This document shows, in pieces, positions 44,474 to 52,313 of a stretch of DNA of 64,000 nucleotides. The DNA comes from Fibrella arboris. Its GTDB lineage: Bacteria; Bacteroidota; Bacteroidia; Cytophagales; Spirosomataceae. The position numbers were made by a program, and so were the translations under genes. Within the stretch, counting starts at the first letter, position 1. Each line of letters begins with the position of its first letter. The notes under the pieces are model-generated. The model was given only the letters and a program-made list of their open reading frames with translations, searched no databases and was not told the origin of the DNA. Where the stretch lies: assembly GCF_041321095.1 (NCBI RefSeq), contig NZ_JBGGWE010000005.1, forward strand, positions 124,001 through 188,000, given 5' to 3'.

Positions 44474-44587
44474 TTGGCTGAGCAGGTGCGCCGGTGGTCC
44501 GGCATTCCAGGCGATTTTCTACAGAAGAAACCGCGCCCCTATTTTATCCCTCACGAATCCAAAAAATTCTACGATGAAGAAAATTAA

Positions 44588-44642
44588 AGAGCGAATGGCA
44601 AAAGAGTGGCCGTCGCGGTTTCACTCTTTCGCCATTCGCTCT
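44588..44642. repeat. Palindromic repeat between sigma and anti-sigma genes
   Basis: 44588-44608 (AGAGCGAATGGCAAAAGAGT...) and 44622-44642 are inverted copies with one mismatch in 21. A further CACTCTTTCGCTCTTTCAC follows at 44645-44663. The stretch 44598-44617 matches 1503-1522 in 17 of 20 bases, so it belongs to the same family as the palindrome at 1488-1557. In the minus-strand transcript it separates the sigma gene from fecR and could attenuate or process the message. Confidence 0.75.
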
Positions 44643-44659
44643 TGCACTCTTTCGCTCTT

Positions 44660-45244
44660 TCACATCAGTAATAGCATTAAGACGCTGCTGCCAACGCGCT
44701 TTTGCAGGGCGGCAATGGCTTTGTAGATAATCTTGTAAGCAGACGTCTGCTCGATGTTCATGACTCCCGCAATCTCTTCATAACTCAGGTTGTCGAAGTA
44801 TTTCAGGAACAGCGCTTCTTTTTGCCGGGGTGGTAATGCATTTAATTCAGCCAGGAGGGCCGTCGATTGCTCGGCCGATATTTGCGCGTCGAGCCAGGTT
44901 GGTTCGTAATGAAACTCGACCTGAAAATCCAGCGCGTCAGGGTCCGCATCGAACCGCTGTTCGGCCTGCAACCGACGGACAATCTCGCGCCGAAGCGAAC
45001 GCATGAGGTAAAACTTGATCGAGTCGGTGCGCCCCAGCCGGTTGCGCGTTTCCAAAATGGAGAGGAACAAGTCTTGCAAACAGTCTTCTGTCAGCTGTCT
45101 GTTCTGGGCGATTTTATAGCCGTAATTATACAATGTCTTCGCATAACGCTCATACATATGCGCATAGGCATCACGGCTTCCGGTCAAAAAGTCATCCCAA
45201 AGTTCAGCGTCAGACGAATAAGTATACACACGTATCAGAGCCAT
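44660..45244 (-). CDS. FecI-like ECF sigma factor
   Basis: About 194 aa from ATG 45244 (MALIRVYTYSS); five more residues are possible from 45259. Region 2 is at about 30-95 (LTEDCLQDLFLSILETRN, KFYLMRSLRREIVRRLQAEQ), region 4 at about 130-185 (LPPRQKEALFLKYFDNLSYE, IAGVMNIEQTSAYKIIYKAI). The neighbouring FecR and STN-bearing SusC make it the regulator of the SusCD-GH43 locus. It probably directs transcription from promoters ahead of fecR or susC, which I could not locate with confidence. Confidence 0.94.
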   Translation of the reverse strand: MALIRVYTYSSDAELWDDFLTGSRDAYAHMYERYAKTLYNYGYKIAQNRQLTEDCLQDLFLSILETRNRLGRTDSIKFYLMRSLRREIVRRLQAEQRFDADPDALDFQVEFHYEPTWLDAQISAEQSTALLAELNALPPRQKEALFLKYFDNLSYEEIAGVMNIEQTSAYKIIYKAIAALQKRVGSSVLMLLLM

Positions 45245-45334
45245 GTCAGCGTTGAGCAAATCACTAGTCTAGCTAACGCATTTCCCACGGAAAAAGTCAA
45301 ATTTTTCGGCATAAAGGGATGCGTCAGCTTGACA

Positions 45335-45889
45335 TTACAACCGAACGGAGACATTCTCCTTCATTTGGGAGGGCGTATCAGCCAGCGTTTTAAGGTACTC
45401 TTCCCGTTGCTTGAGTTGCAGTTTCAACGAAGCAATGTCGGCAGTAAGGCGTTGCCATTCAGCATCCTGCGTGAAGTCGTAGGTAACACGTTTGGTGATC
45501 TGAACGCTGGCGGTATTGTAGTTGATGGTGTTGTTCCGAACGATTGGGTCATCGGCCGGTTCGTCCGTTTCGTCGAGCGACGTAGCTGAACTGGTTGGCA
45601 TTGGCAGCGACGAGGCAGGTACAGCAGCCTGGTCGCTCCCATCTGCAGCCGGTACAACAGGCGTTTGGGTGATGGCACGCAGTTCCTGCGCCTGCGCCAC
45701 ACTACGATTTTTCAGCCGTGCGATGATCGTCTTGATATACACCTCATAGCGTTTCATCTCCACGTAGGTTTTCAGCAGATCGTAGTTACCGCTGTCAATG
45801 ATCTGCTGCGCGTGGTCGGCAGCCAGGCGCACAAGACCCGTTTTGGATATGGTTCGGTCGATCGTTCCAATTGGTTTGATTAAGCCCAT
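45335..45889 (-). CDS. Unrecognised protein with N-terminal helices and C-terminal coiled coil
   Basis: 184 aa. Residues 1-75 are helical (LVRLAADHAQQIIDSGNYDL, KTYVEMKRYEVYIKTIIARL), 75-120 a Pro/Ala/Ser/Asp-rich linker, and 130-180 a coiled coil (EWQRLTADIASLKLQLKQRE). The ending and layout recall small accessory proteins of Bacteroidota mobile regions, but no domain match is evident. It is on the same strand as the sigma gene, 76 bases upstream. The 280 bases before the next gene (45890-46169) contain one exact ACGTACCTG (46112) and nothing else I can name. Confidence 0.6.
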   Translation of the reverse strand: MGLIKPIGTIDRTISKTGLVRLAADHAQQIIDSGNYDLLKTYVEMKRYEVYIKTIIARLKNRSVAQAQELRAITQTPVVPAADGSDQAAVPASSLPMPTSSATSLDETDEPADDPIVRNNTINYNTASVQITKRVTYDFTQDAEWQRLTADIASLKLQLKQREEYLKTLADTPSQMKENVSVRL

Positions 45890-46169
45890 AGCGGTAGAAA
45901 ACAGTTAGTCCGCGAATATCGAGCTTGCCGGGCTCATTTGTCAACTGTTGGTTCACCTTACTTTGCCAGCGCGTCACCACGGCCAGGCAGAGCTTAAATA
46001 AGTTCGAGCCCATTTAAGCATAAATCGCTTGACCTTTTCACTGGCTGATCGGTTTCGTTCATAGGCGGCTACCTACTGCGTTCTGGCTACAGACCCAACA
46101 TCACCAGCAAGACGTACCTGTTTTTTCTGTTCGCCATTCACTGACGAGTAACACTTCTCACACATTGAT

Positions 46170-47036
46170 ATGACTACAATTGCACACACGCATTACGTAC
46201 GCGACGCGGTATTTATCATCGCAGGTATTCTCAGCGTTGGGCTTGGGCTAAAAGGCTTTCTACTCTCCAGCCAGTTTATTGATGGTGGTGTCACGGGTAT
46301 TTCTATGCTCCTGGCTTCGCAGACAGGTATGCCCCTGGCGGTTGGCATCGTTGTTATCAACCTGCCTTTTATCTGGCTCGGATACCGGCAGATCGGGCGG
46401 GAGTTCGCCATCAAAAGTACGCTCGGTATTGCCGGCCTATCAGCCTGCCTGGTGCTGGTCCCCTACCCCGATGTAACGCCCGATTTGCTGTTGACCTCCT
46501 TGTTTGGGGGTTTTTTCATCGGGGCCGGCATTGGCCTGTCTATGCGCGGTGGAGCTGTTTTGGATGGAACCGAGGTGGCAGCACTGGTCATCAGCCGCCA
46601 GGCCACAACCATGAAAGTAAGCGACGTTATCTTACTGTTAAACGTAGTCATTTTTGGTGCCGCCGCCTTCTTTCTGACTATCGAATTGGCTCTCTATTCA
46701 ATGATCACCTACTTTGCCGCTTCCAAAACGATTGACTTCATCGTTCACGGTATCGAGGAGTACACGGCTATTCTGATCGTTTCCGAGGAATATGAGGATA
46801 TTCGGGAGCAGGTGTCGGCTGCAGGCTGGGGAATTACGGTGCTGAAAGGTGCTCAGGGTCACGGCAAGCGGGGTGATCTGGCGCAGGATGTCGACGTGCT
46901 ATATGTCGTTGTAACACGGCTCGAAATCAGTCGGTTACGGTCAACGATCCTGACCATCGATCCGAAGGCCTTTCTAATTCAATATCCCGTCGACGACGTG
47001 TTGGGCGGGCAGATCAAGAGCCTGCCCTTACATTAA
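46170..47036 (+). CDS. YitT-family membrane protein (DUF161/DUF2179)
   Basis: 288 aa with five or six membrane helices (residues about 10-190; GLKGFLLSSQFIDGGVTGIS, GLSMRGGAVLDGTEVAALV) and a C-terminal cytosolic DUF2179 domain (residues about 195-280; TAILIVSEEYEDIREQV, VTRLEISRLRSTILTIDPKA). YitT proteins are widespread and still poorly characterised; a transport role is inferred. Its stop codon is the first triplet of a large hairpin (47034-47100). Confidence 0.92.
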   Translation: MTTIAHTHYVRDAVFIIAGILSVGLGLKGFLLSSQFIDGGVTGISMLLASQTGMPLAVGIVVINLPFIWLGYRQIGREFAIKSTLGIAGLSACLVLVPYPDVTPDLLLTSLFGGFFIGAGIGLSMRGGAVLDGTEVAALVISRQATTMKVSDVILLLNVVIFGAAAFFLTIELALYSMITYFAASKTIDFIVHGIEEYTAILIVSEEYEDIREQVSAAGWGITVLKGAQGHGKRGDLAQDVDVLYVVVTRLEISRLRSTILTIDPKAFLIQYPVDDVLGGQIKSLPLH

Positions 47037-47100
47037 AAAGAGAAAAGTCCTTATGCGACGAGGCCAATGGCCTCATCGCATAAGGACTTTTCTCTTTTTA
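47034..47100. terminator. Long symmetric hairpin containing both stop codons
   Basis: TAAAAAGAGAAAAGTCCTTA... (47034-47058) pairs perfectly over 25 bases with 47076-47100. Inside, GAGGCC (47060-47065) pairs with GGCCTC (47069-47074) after one mismatch, giving 31 base pairs with an AAT loop. The outermost triplets are the stop codons of the two convergent genes: TAA at 47034-47036 for yitT and TTA at 47098-47100 for hsp20. Confidence 0.93.
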
Positions 47101-47496
47101 CGCTACCTCTACAACCACTTCTGGTTTTTTGGGTACTGTCAATATTAGTACACCGTTCTCCTGCTTAGCCACAATGCCAGCCGCATCGACGCGATTGCTG
47201 AGTGGCAAGACGCGCTCAAACGATTTCAACGGATATTCCTGTAACAGAAACGCGGGGTCGTTTTCGGTATCGTGCGCGCGGGTCCCCTGAATGATCAATT
47301 GGTCGTTGAGCACGCTGACCTTGATAGCTGCCTTGTCGAAACTGACGGCGTATACCATGATTTTGTAGTGATCGCCGTGGTCTTCAACGTTCATCGGTAC
47401 GTTGTGTTTTGGCCGACGCCAACCACCAAAAAAAGGACGAATGAATTGTGCGAAAGGGTGGCCATGTTGCTGATGGCGGTGTTGGTGATGATACAT
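47098..47496 (-). CDS. Hsp20/alpha-crystallin small heat-shock protein
   Basis: 132 aa. The alpha-crystallin domain runs from about residue 35 to the end: VPMNVEDHGDHYKIMVYAV, LIIQGTR, RVLPLSNRVDAAGIVAKQEN, and the hallmark GVLILTVPK. The N-terminus is His/Gln-rich (MYHHQHRHQQHGH). It forms cytoplasmic oligomers that hold unfolded proteins. No typical heat-shock operator (CIRCE) is seen upstream. Monocistronic between a hairpin and a plain intergenic gap. Confidence 0.93.
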   Translation of the reverse strand: MYHHQHRHQQHGHPFAQFIRPFFGGWRRPKHNVPMNVEDHGDHYKIMVYAVSFDKAAIKVSVLNDQLIIQGTRAHDTENDPAFLLQEYPLKSFERVLPLSNRVDAAGIVAKQENGVLILTVPKKPEVVVEVA

Positions 47497-47564
47497 GTTT
47501 TTGTTGTTTATTGGGTTGGTTGTAAACTCGTGATACGCTGACCGGCGTTTTCGGCATAGATCAC

Positions 47565-47888
47565 CTACAGCACAAAATTTTCACTGTGGCGATCAAATGA
47601 TTCGATTGGAATAGGGCGCTGCGGCTTGTTCTGCTGAACAAAATCAGCGTACTCAGCGTCGCTCATGGTGCGAATCCGGTCGGTGAATTCCAGCCGACGC
47701 GATTGCCAGGGGCTCCCCCACCGGCCCTGGTAACCAGAACCAACCCCAACGGCCCGACGGCGAATAAAGCGGAGAGCACCACCAATGATGAGGGCAAATA
47801 AGGCCAGCCGTAAAAAGAAGAACGGGAAGGCTACTAAAGCCGCGCCAAGTACAATGGCGGGTATAATAAAACGAGGCATACGGTTCAT
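47565..47888 (-). CDS. Small membrane protein downstream of an ECF sigma factor
   Basis: 107 aa. One or two hydrophobic helices at the N-terminus (FIIPAIVLGAALVAFPFFFL, RLALFALIIGGALRF), then a basic stretch (RFIRRRAVG) and a soluble tail with FTDRIRTMSDAEYADFVQQN. The tail resembles that of the next protein upstream (KWQQMSEEDKARFREQW): W or F, then M-S-x-x-x-x-x-F. The two may be paralogues that report on or restrain the sigma factor. Not a family I recognise. About 150 bases after the upstream gene. Confidence 0.6.
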   Translation of the reverse strand: MNRMPRFIIPAIVLGAALVAFPFFFLRLALFALIIGGALRFIRRRAVGVGSGYQGRWGSPWQSRRLEFTDRIRTMSDAEYADFVQQNKPQRPIPIESFDRHSENFVL

Positions 47889-48035
47889 TATCCTGTTGCA
47901 AGCCGGGGTTATAAATCGGCTTCAAACACGATGACGTATGAGTCGATAAATTACTTTAATGAAATTGAAAAAATTTACAAATAATTTACAAAAATCTGAC
48001 TATCAGATCATTAGTCAAAAAAAGTTGTTAAAGAA

Positions 48036-48362
48036 TTAGCGTCCGCCCCTACGCTGCCGCCACTGCTCGCGGAAACGAGCTTTGTCTTCTTCGCTCATCT
48101 GCTGCCATTTTGCCTTCCAGGAAGGGCTGGCAAATCGGTTATGCCCATTGCCCCACCGGCCACCTCGTCCGGGCCAGTTACCAAACAGCAATCGACACAG
48201 CAGCATAAGCCCCCCTGCCTGCCAGATCGTGACAGGACGTACCTGGACAACCTCGACAAGCACATGGTTCCATAGCCACATCACGGCTGCTGAGAGTAGC
48301 GCAGCGCTGATCAACACGAAAAAAGGGATCCAGATGAAGCGGCGTTTCGGTCCGTGGCGCAT
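48036..48362 (-). CDS. Small membrane protein next to an ECF sigma factor, possible anti-sigma or sensor
   Basis: 108 aa. Helices FVLISAALLSAAVMWLWNHV (about 15-34) and IWQAGGLMLLCRLLFG (about 46-61), then a Gly/Arg/Asn-rich segment and the tail WKAKWQQMSEEDKARFREQW. It starts 5 bases after the sigma stop, so it is in the same operon. Membrane proteins in this position often bind the sigma factor; that is inference here. The tail motif recurs in the next gene downstream. Confidence 0.65.
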   Translation of the reverse strand: MRHGPKRRFIWIPFFVLISAALLSAAVMWLWNHVLVEVVQVRPVTIWQAGGLMLLCRLLFGNWPGRGGRWGNGHNRFASPSWKAKWQQMSEEDKARFREQWRQRRGGR

Positions 48363-48367
48363 GGTTG

Positions 48368-48925
48368 TCAGGAGTTCGACAGTTCGTCGTATAATGATTG
48401 AAGCCGTTTGCGAAGGTATTGCACGGCATAGCGTTTTCTAGAAATAATGGTCTTCAGATTTTCGCCGGTCAGATCGGCAATCGCCTGTAACGTCTGCTCT
48501 TCCAGTTCATTCTGAACAAACACTGTACGTTGATTATCGGGCAGCTCATCCAGCGCCCGCATCAGTTCATCCCAGATCAGGTCACGAAAAACGGGATCAT
48601 CCGCCGAATCGGGATCGGCCAGCAACAGATCATCCAGTGACAGCTCATCGTCTTCGTCAGCCTGTCGGGCAGCATCGGTCAACGTAATTTCACGGGTACG
48701 TCGGTAGCGGTCTGTGATGCGATTCCGGGCTACTTCGTAGAGCCATCCACTCAGGCTGGTAATCTGGTCAAGGTCAACAACCCGGCTCAGTTGGTACCAG
48801 ACATCCTGCAAAATATCCTCGGCGTCTTCTTCCGTTCTCACCTGATTCCGAATAAACCCGAACAGGCGCCCCCCATACTGCTTTACAGCGTCGAGCACAG
48901 TCCGTTTGGGGGTTTCAGCAGGCAT
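48368..48925 (-). CDS. ECF-type RNA polymerase sigma factor
   Basis: 185 aa from ATG 48925; a TTG at 48961 would add 12 residues. Region 2 (about 25-80): RTEEDAEDILQDVWYQLSRV and SLSGWLYEVARNRITDRYRR. An acidic linker (ADEDDELSLDDLLLADPDSA) follows, then region 4 (about 125-175): LDELPDNQRTVFVQNELEEQ and LTGENLKTIISRKRYAVQYL. No FecR or anti-sigma zinc domain is present; the two small membrane proteins downstream are the obvious candidates for control. Divergent from asnS with about 145 bases between. Confidence 0.9.
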   Translation of the reverse strand: MPAETPKRTVLDAVKQYGGRLFGFIRNQVRTEEDAEDILQDVWYQLSRVVDLDQITSLSGWLYEVARNRITDRYRRTREITLTDAARQADEDDELSLDDLLLADPDSADDPVFRDLIWDELMRALDELPDNQRTVFVQNELEEQTLQAIADLTGENLKTIISRKRYAVQYLRKRLQSLYDELSNS

Positions 48926-49033
48926 AGGGCGAAAGTAAGTGGACCAAAGGTCAAGGTCCAACGTTCAGGATGGGCCTGTTGTATGAAGATCGGTTCAAAT
49001 TGCGGTTCAACGTTTGACTTTGGCCGTTAAACG

Positions 49034-49065
49034 TTGACCCCTATCCGCCCGTCGTCTTATCTTTG
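49034..49065 (+). promoter_or_regulatory. asnS promoter, apparently giving a leaderless transcript
   Basis: TTG (49034-49036), 21 bases, TATCTTTG (49058-49065) fit the Bacteroidota promoter consensus. The -7 element ends 4 bases before ATG 49070, so initiation should fall on or next to the A of the start codon. A TTG start of the ORF at 49034 would coincide with the -33 element and is rejected for that reason. Confidence 0.75.
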
Positions 49066-49069
49066 CTCC

Positions 49070-50521
49070 ATGAGTTACCTACCTGTTAAGCAACTGCTAC
49101 AGACGGAACCTGGCCAGACCGTGACGGTGAAGGGCTGGGTACGTACCAAGCGCGAAAGCAAAAATGCCGTGTTCGTGGCGATCAACGACGGCTCAACTAT
49201 TCACACCATTCAGGCGGTGGCTGAGGCTGGTTTTCTGCCCGACGAAACGCTTCGCCTGATCACCACCGGCGCTTGTGTAGCCATTACGGGCGAGCTCGTT
49301 CCGTCGCAGGGCGCCGGACAAGCCGTGGAGGTGAAGATAGCCGAAGTGCATATTTACGGTCCCGCTGATCCGGAGAAATATCCGCTGCAACCCAAACGTC
49401 ATTCACTCGAGTTTCTGCGCGAGATTGCTCACCTCCGGCCAAGGACCAACACATTCAGCGCCATTCTACGCATCCGCCACGCGCTGGCCTTTGCCGTGCA
49501 TAAGTACTACAACGACAACGGGTTTTTCTACCTGAATACCCCCATTATCACGGCATCGGATGCTGAAGGAGCCGGTGAGATGTTCCGCGTATCAACGCTC
49601 GACCCGATCAATCCGCCCAAAACGGAAGACGGCCAGATTGATTATAGCCAGGATTTCTTTGGTCGCGAAACCAACCTGACCGTTTCGGGACAGTTGGAAG
49701 GCGAGCTTGGCGCCCTGGCGCTTGGCAAGATTTACACATTCGGCCCAACCTTCCGCGCTGAAAACTCGAACACGACACGGCACCTGGCCGAGTTCTGGAT
49801 GATTGAACCTGAGATGGCCTTCTTCGAGTTGGAAGACAACATGAATCTGGCCGAAGACTTCGTTAAAACGGTCATTCGCTACGCCCTCGACAATTGCGCC
49901 GACGATCTGGCCTTCCTCGAAAATCGCCTGAAAGAGGAAGAAAAAACGAAGAAGAAAGAAGAACAGAGCGAGATGTCGCTGACCGAAAAGCTCCGGTTTG
50001 TGGTCGATAACGATTTCGAGCGGCTCACCTACACGGAAGCTGTGGAGATTCTGCGTAACTCGAAACCGGCCAAGAAAGGGCAGTTCCAGTATGAAGTAGG
50101 CTGGGGCATAGATTTGCAATCAGAGCACGAGCGGTATCTCGTTGAGAAGCACTTTAAAAAGCCGGTCATCCTGACTAATTATCCCCGCGCGATCAAGTCG
50201 TTTTACATGAAACAGGACGACGAATTGGCGGCGGCTCCTGGCCCAACCGTACGGGCAATGGACGTGCTGTTTCCCGGCATCGGCGAAATTATTGGCGGCT
50301 CACAGCGCGAAGATGATCTGGACAAATTAACGGCGCGTATGGCCGAAGTGGGCATTGAGCAAGAGGCGATCTGGTGGTACCTCGATACGCGCCGCTTTGG
50401 TTCAGCCCCACACTCCGGCTTCGGCCTCGGTTTTGAGCGGCTGGTATTATTCGTCACCGGCATGAGCAACATCCGCGACGTGATCCCATTTCCCCGCGCC
50501 CCAAAGTCAGCCGAATTTTAG
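49070..50521 (+). CDS. asnS: Asparaginyl-tRNA synthetase
   Basis: 483 aa from ATG 49070 (MSYLPVKQLL). It charges tRNA-Asn. An OB-fold anticodon domain fills about 1-110 (VTVKGWVRTKRESKNAVFVA) and a class II core follows: motif 2 around YTFGPTFRAENSNTTRHLAEF and motif 3 HSGFGLGFERLVLFVTG. The ending IRDVIPFPRAPKSAEF is typical of AsnRS. The middle insertion RLKEEEKTKKKEEQSEM is Lys/Glu-rich. It has its own promoter and a terminator about 95 bases after the stop. Confidence 0.97.
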   Translation: MSYLPVKQLLQTEPGQTVTVKGWVRTKRESKNAVFVAINDGSTIHTIQAVAEAGFLPDETLRLITTGACVAITGELVPSQGAGQAVEVKIAEVHIYGPADPEKYPLQPKRHSLEFLREIAHLRPRTNTFSAILRIRHALAFAVHKYYNDNGFFYLNTPIITASDAEGAGEMFRVSTLDPINPPKTEDGQIDYSQDFFGRETNLTVSGQLEGELGALALGKIYTFGPTFRAENSNTTRHLAEFWMIEPEMAFFELEDNMNLAEDFVKTVIRYALDNCADDLAFLENRLKEEEKTKKKEEQSEMSLTEKLRFVVDNDFERLTYTEAVEILRNSKPAKKGQFQYEVGWGIDLQSEHERYLVEKHFKKPVILTNYPRAIKSFYMKQDDELAAAPGPTVRAMDVLFPGIGEIIGGSQREDDLDKLTARMAEVGIEQEAIWWYLDTRRFGSAPHSGFGLGFERLVLFVTGMSNIRDVIPFPRAPKSAEF

Positions 50522-50614
50522 AGATGGTTCTCCTGTAGGGGCGGCCTACAGTGGCCACCCGCCTCGCGTAAGCAATACGCCGATAGATAACAGCCCGCGT
50601 ATCAACCCTATGTC

Positions 50615-50651
50615 AAAAGCCGCCCGGTTAATAAGCCGGGCGGCTTTTTTT
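50615..50651 (+). terminator. Terminator after asnS
   Basis: AAAAGCCGCCCGG (50615-50627) pairs exactly with CCGGGCGGCTTTT (50636-50648), followed by more Ts. The roughly 90 bases between the asnS stop and this hairpin have no gene. Confidence 0.92.
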
Positions 50652-50713
50652 TGAACATTGACCCGCCCGTACTGTTTTTAAACAGTAGTTAAACCATCCT
50701 ATCAGCGTTAGTC

Positions 50714-51166
50714 ATGATTAAGAACGAAGACATTGTTGAAGACCTCAACGAACTGGTAAAAATCAACAACGATCGTATCCAGGGATACATGAAGGCCGTT
50801 GAAGACACGGACGATTCGCAGCTCGACCATCTTTTCAACGAGATGATTGTGCAGAGCCAAAATTTCCGTAGCCAACTGGCCGATCATATTGTGCGTATTG
50901 ATGGCACGGCCGTGTCAGATGCCACTTCTACAGATGTAAGCAGCAAGATTCACCGGGCATGGATCGACATTAAGTCGGCAGTGACGGGTAAAGACCGCGA
51001 CACGGTGTTAAGTTCCGTGACGTTTGGCGAAAATGCTGCCGTGGAAGCCTACGAAGGCGCCATCGAAAACGATAAAATTCCAGCCTATATCAAAGAAGAC
51101 CTGACCAGGCAGTTATCTGATCTGAAGGCTTCCCGCGATAAAATGGAAGAACTGAAGAGCAAATAA
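50714..51166 (+). CDS. DUF2383 / PA2169-family four-helix-bundle protein
   Basis: 150 aa, fully helical, with EDLNELVKINNDRIQGYMKA at the start and HRAWIDIKSAVTGKDRDTVL in the middle, matching the PA2169 ferritin-like family that carries DUF2383. These are stress-associated proteins of unknown function. Monocistronic with its own terminator. Confidence 0.88.
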   Translation: MIKNEDIVEDLNELVKINNDRIQGYMKAVEDTDDSQLDHLFNEMIVQSQNFRSQLADHIVRIDGTAVSDATSTDVSSKIHRAWIDIKSAVTGKDRDTVLSSVTFGENAAVEAYEGAIENDKIPAYIKEDLTRQLSDLKASRDKMEELKSK

Positions 51167-51185
51167 AACGGCTCACAGTGTTTAA

Positions 51186-51222
51186 TAGAAAGGGAGAACG
51201 TTAAGTACGTTCTCCCTTTCTA
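51186..51222. terminator. Bidirectional terminator, 16-bp perfect hairpin
   Basis: TAGAAAGGGAGAACGT (51186-51201) pairs exactly with ACGTTCTCCCTTTCTA (51207-51222) around TAAGT. It separates convergent DUF2383 and aldo/keto reductase genes. Confidence 0.92.
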
Positions 51223-51247
51223 TGTTTTACGCCTAACCTAGCGTTTG

Positions 51248-52129
51248 TTACTCTGGTAGTGGCATATCCTTAAAATCTGCGTCGGTTAACTGAATCGTGG
51301 CGGCGGCTGTATTTTCTTCCAGGTGTTTAACCGACGACGTACCTGGAATAAGCAGCATCACGGGCGAAGCCGCCAGTAGCCAGGCCAGTGCAATTTGAAA
51401 ATCGGTCGCCCCATGTCGTTGGGCCACTGTATGAATGGCTTTCTCGGCCGACAGATCACCACCACCGAGCGGATACCACGGAATGAACGCGATGTTTTGC
51501 TCCTCACAGAACTTCAGGGTGGGGTTCCATTTCTGCTGGCCAAAACTATACATGTTCTGCACGGAAACCACTTCGAAATATTGTTGTGCTTGCTTGATCT
51601 GATCTACATCGACTTCCGACAAGCCAATGTGTTTGATTTTACCCTGCTGCTGCGCTTCTGCCAAAAAGCCCAGAAACTCGTCTGAAGGCACTTTATCATC
51701 GAACCGGTGTAGCTGATACAGATCAATTTGCTCAACTTTCAGTCGTTTCAGGCTTCCATTCAACGCTTCTTCTAAATGTTTGCGGCTCCCATCGACGGGC
51801 CACTGGTTGGGTCCGGTACGCAACAAGGCTCCTTTCGTGGCCACTACCAGATCATCGGCGTATGGGTGAAGGGCTTCGGCAATAAGTTCTTCGGAGACGA
51901 ACGGACCGTAGCTATCGGCCGTATCAATAAAGTTAATGCCCAGATCAAGGCACCGTTTCAGCACCCGCAGGGCTTCATCGCGATTTCTGGGTGGTCCCCA
52001 GATGCCTTCGCCGGTAATGCGCATGGCACCATAGCCTAAACGGTTCACGGTTAGATCGCCACCGAGTGTGATTGTTCCGGCGGCAGTAGCGGCGGTCCCG
52101 CGTCCGGGCTTTTCAGTTGTTGACTGCAT
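51248..52129 (-). CDS. Aldo/keto reductase
   Basis: 293 aa TIM-barrel NADPH-dependent oxidoreductase. LGYGAMRITG at the start, FIDTADSYGPF (catalytic Asp and Tyr), VVATKGAL (Lys) and LYQLHRFD (His) give the catalytic tetrad. The C-terminus has LLIPGTSSVKHLEENTAAA for cofactor binding. The substrate is unknown. It is expressed from the promoter at 52279-52308, leaving a 150-base leader that holds two small inverted repeats (ATGAGG/CCTCAT and TGACTAGT/ACTAGTCA). Confidence 0.93.
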   Translation of the reverse strand: MQSTTEKPGRGTAATAAGTITLGGDLTVNRLGYGAMRITGEGIWGPPRNRDEALRVLKRCLDLGINFIDTADSYGPFVSEELIAEALHPYADDLVVATKGALLRTGPNQWPVDGSRKHLEEALNGSLKRLKVEQIDLYQLHRFDDKVPSDEFLGFLAEAQQQGKIKHIGLSEVDVDQIKQAQQYFEVVSVQNMYSFGQQKWNPTLKFCEEQNIAFIPWYPLGGGDLSAEKAIHTVAQRHGATDFQIALAWLLAASPVMLLIPGTSSVKHLEENTAAATIQLTDADFKDMPLPE

Positions 52130-52278
52130 GGGTATTGGTTGTTGACTAGTCTATGAGGTCCATCCTCATGAACCACCTTTACTTTACTAGTCAGAACCAC
52201 TAACTGTTTTCAACACCAGGAATTTTCTTCGGCTGGGTACGTTGCCGGGCCCGGTTACCCGGCTTCTCTCGCCAAAAA

Positions 52279-52308
52279 CAAACCTATATTTGTTTAAGCG
52301 CTTAACAA
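52279..52308 (-). promoter_or_regulatory. Aldo/keto reductase promoter with a 12-bp palindromic operator in the spacer
   Basis: On the minus strand TTG (complement of 52306-52308), 19 bases, TAGGTTTG (complement of 52279-52286) is an exact Bacteroidota promoter. The spacer contains the perfect palindrome TTAAGCGCTTAA (52294-52305), which has the central CG of LacI-family operators. No regulator gene is adjacent. Confidence 0.7.
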
Positions 52309-52313
52309 ACTAT

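Noticed and set aside
44867..45589. 240-codon plus-strand frame across the sigma gene
   Set aside because: It runs antisense through an obvious ECF sigma factor and the next gene and has no domain.
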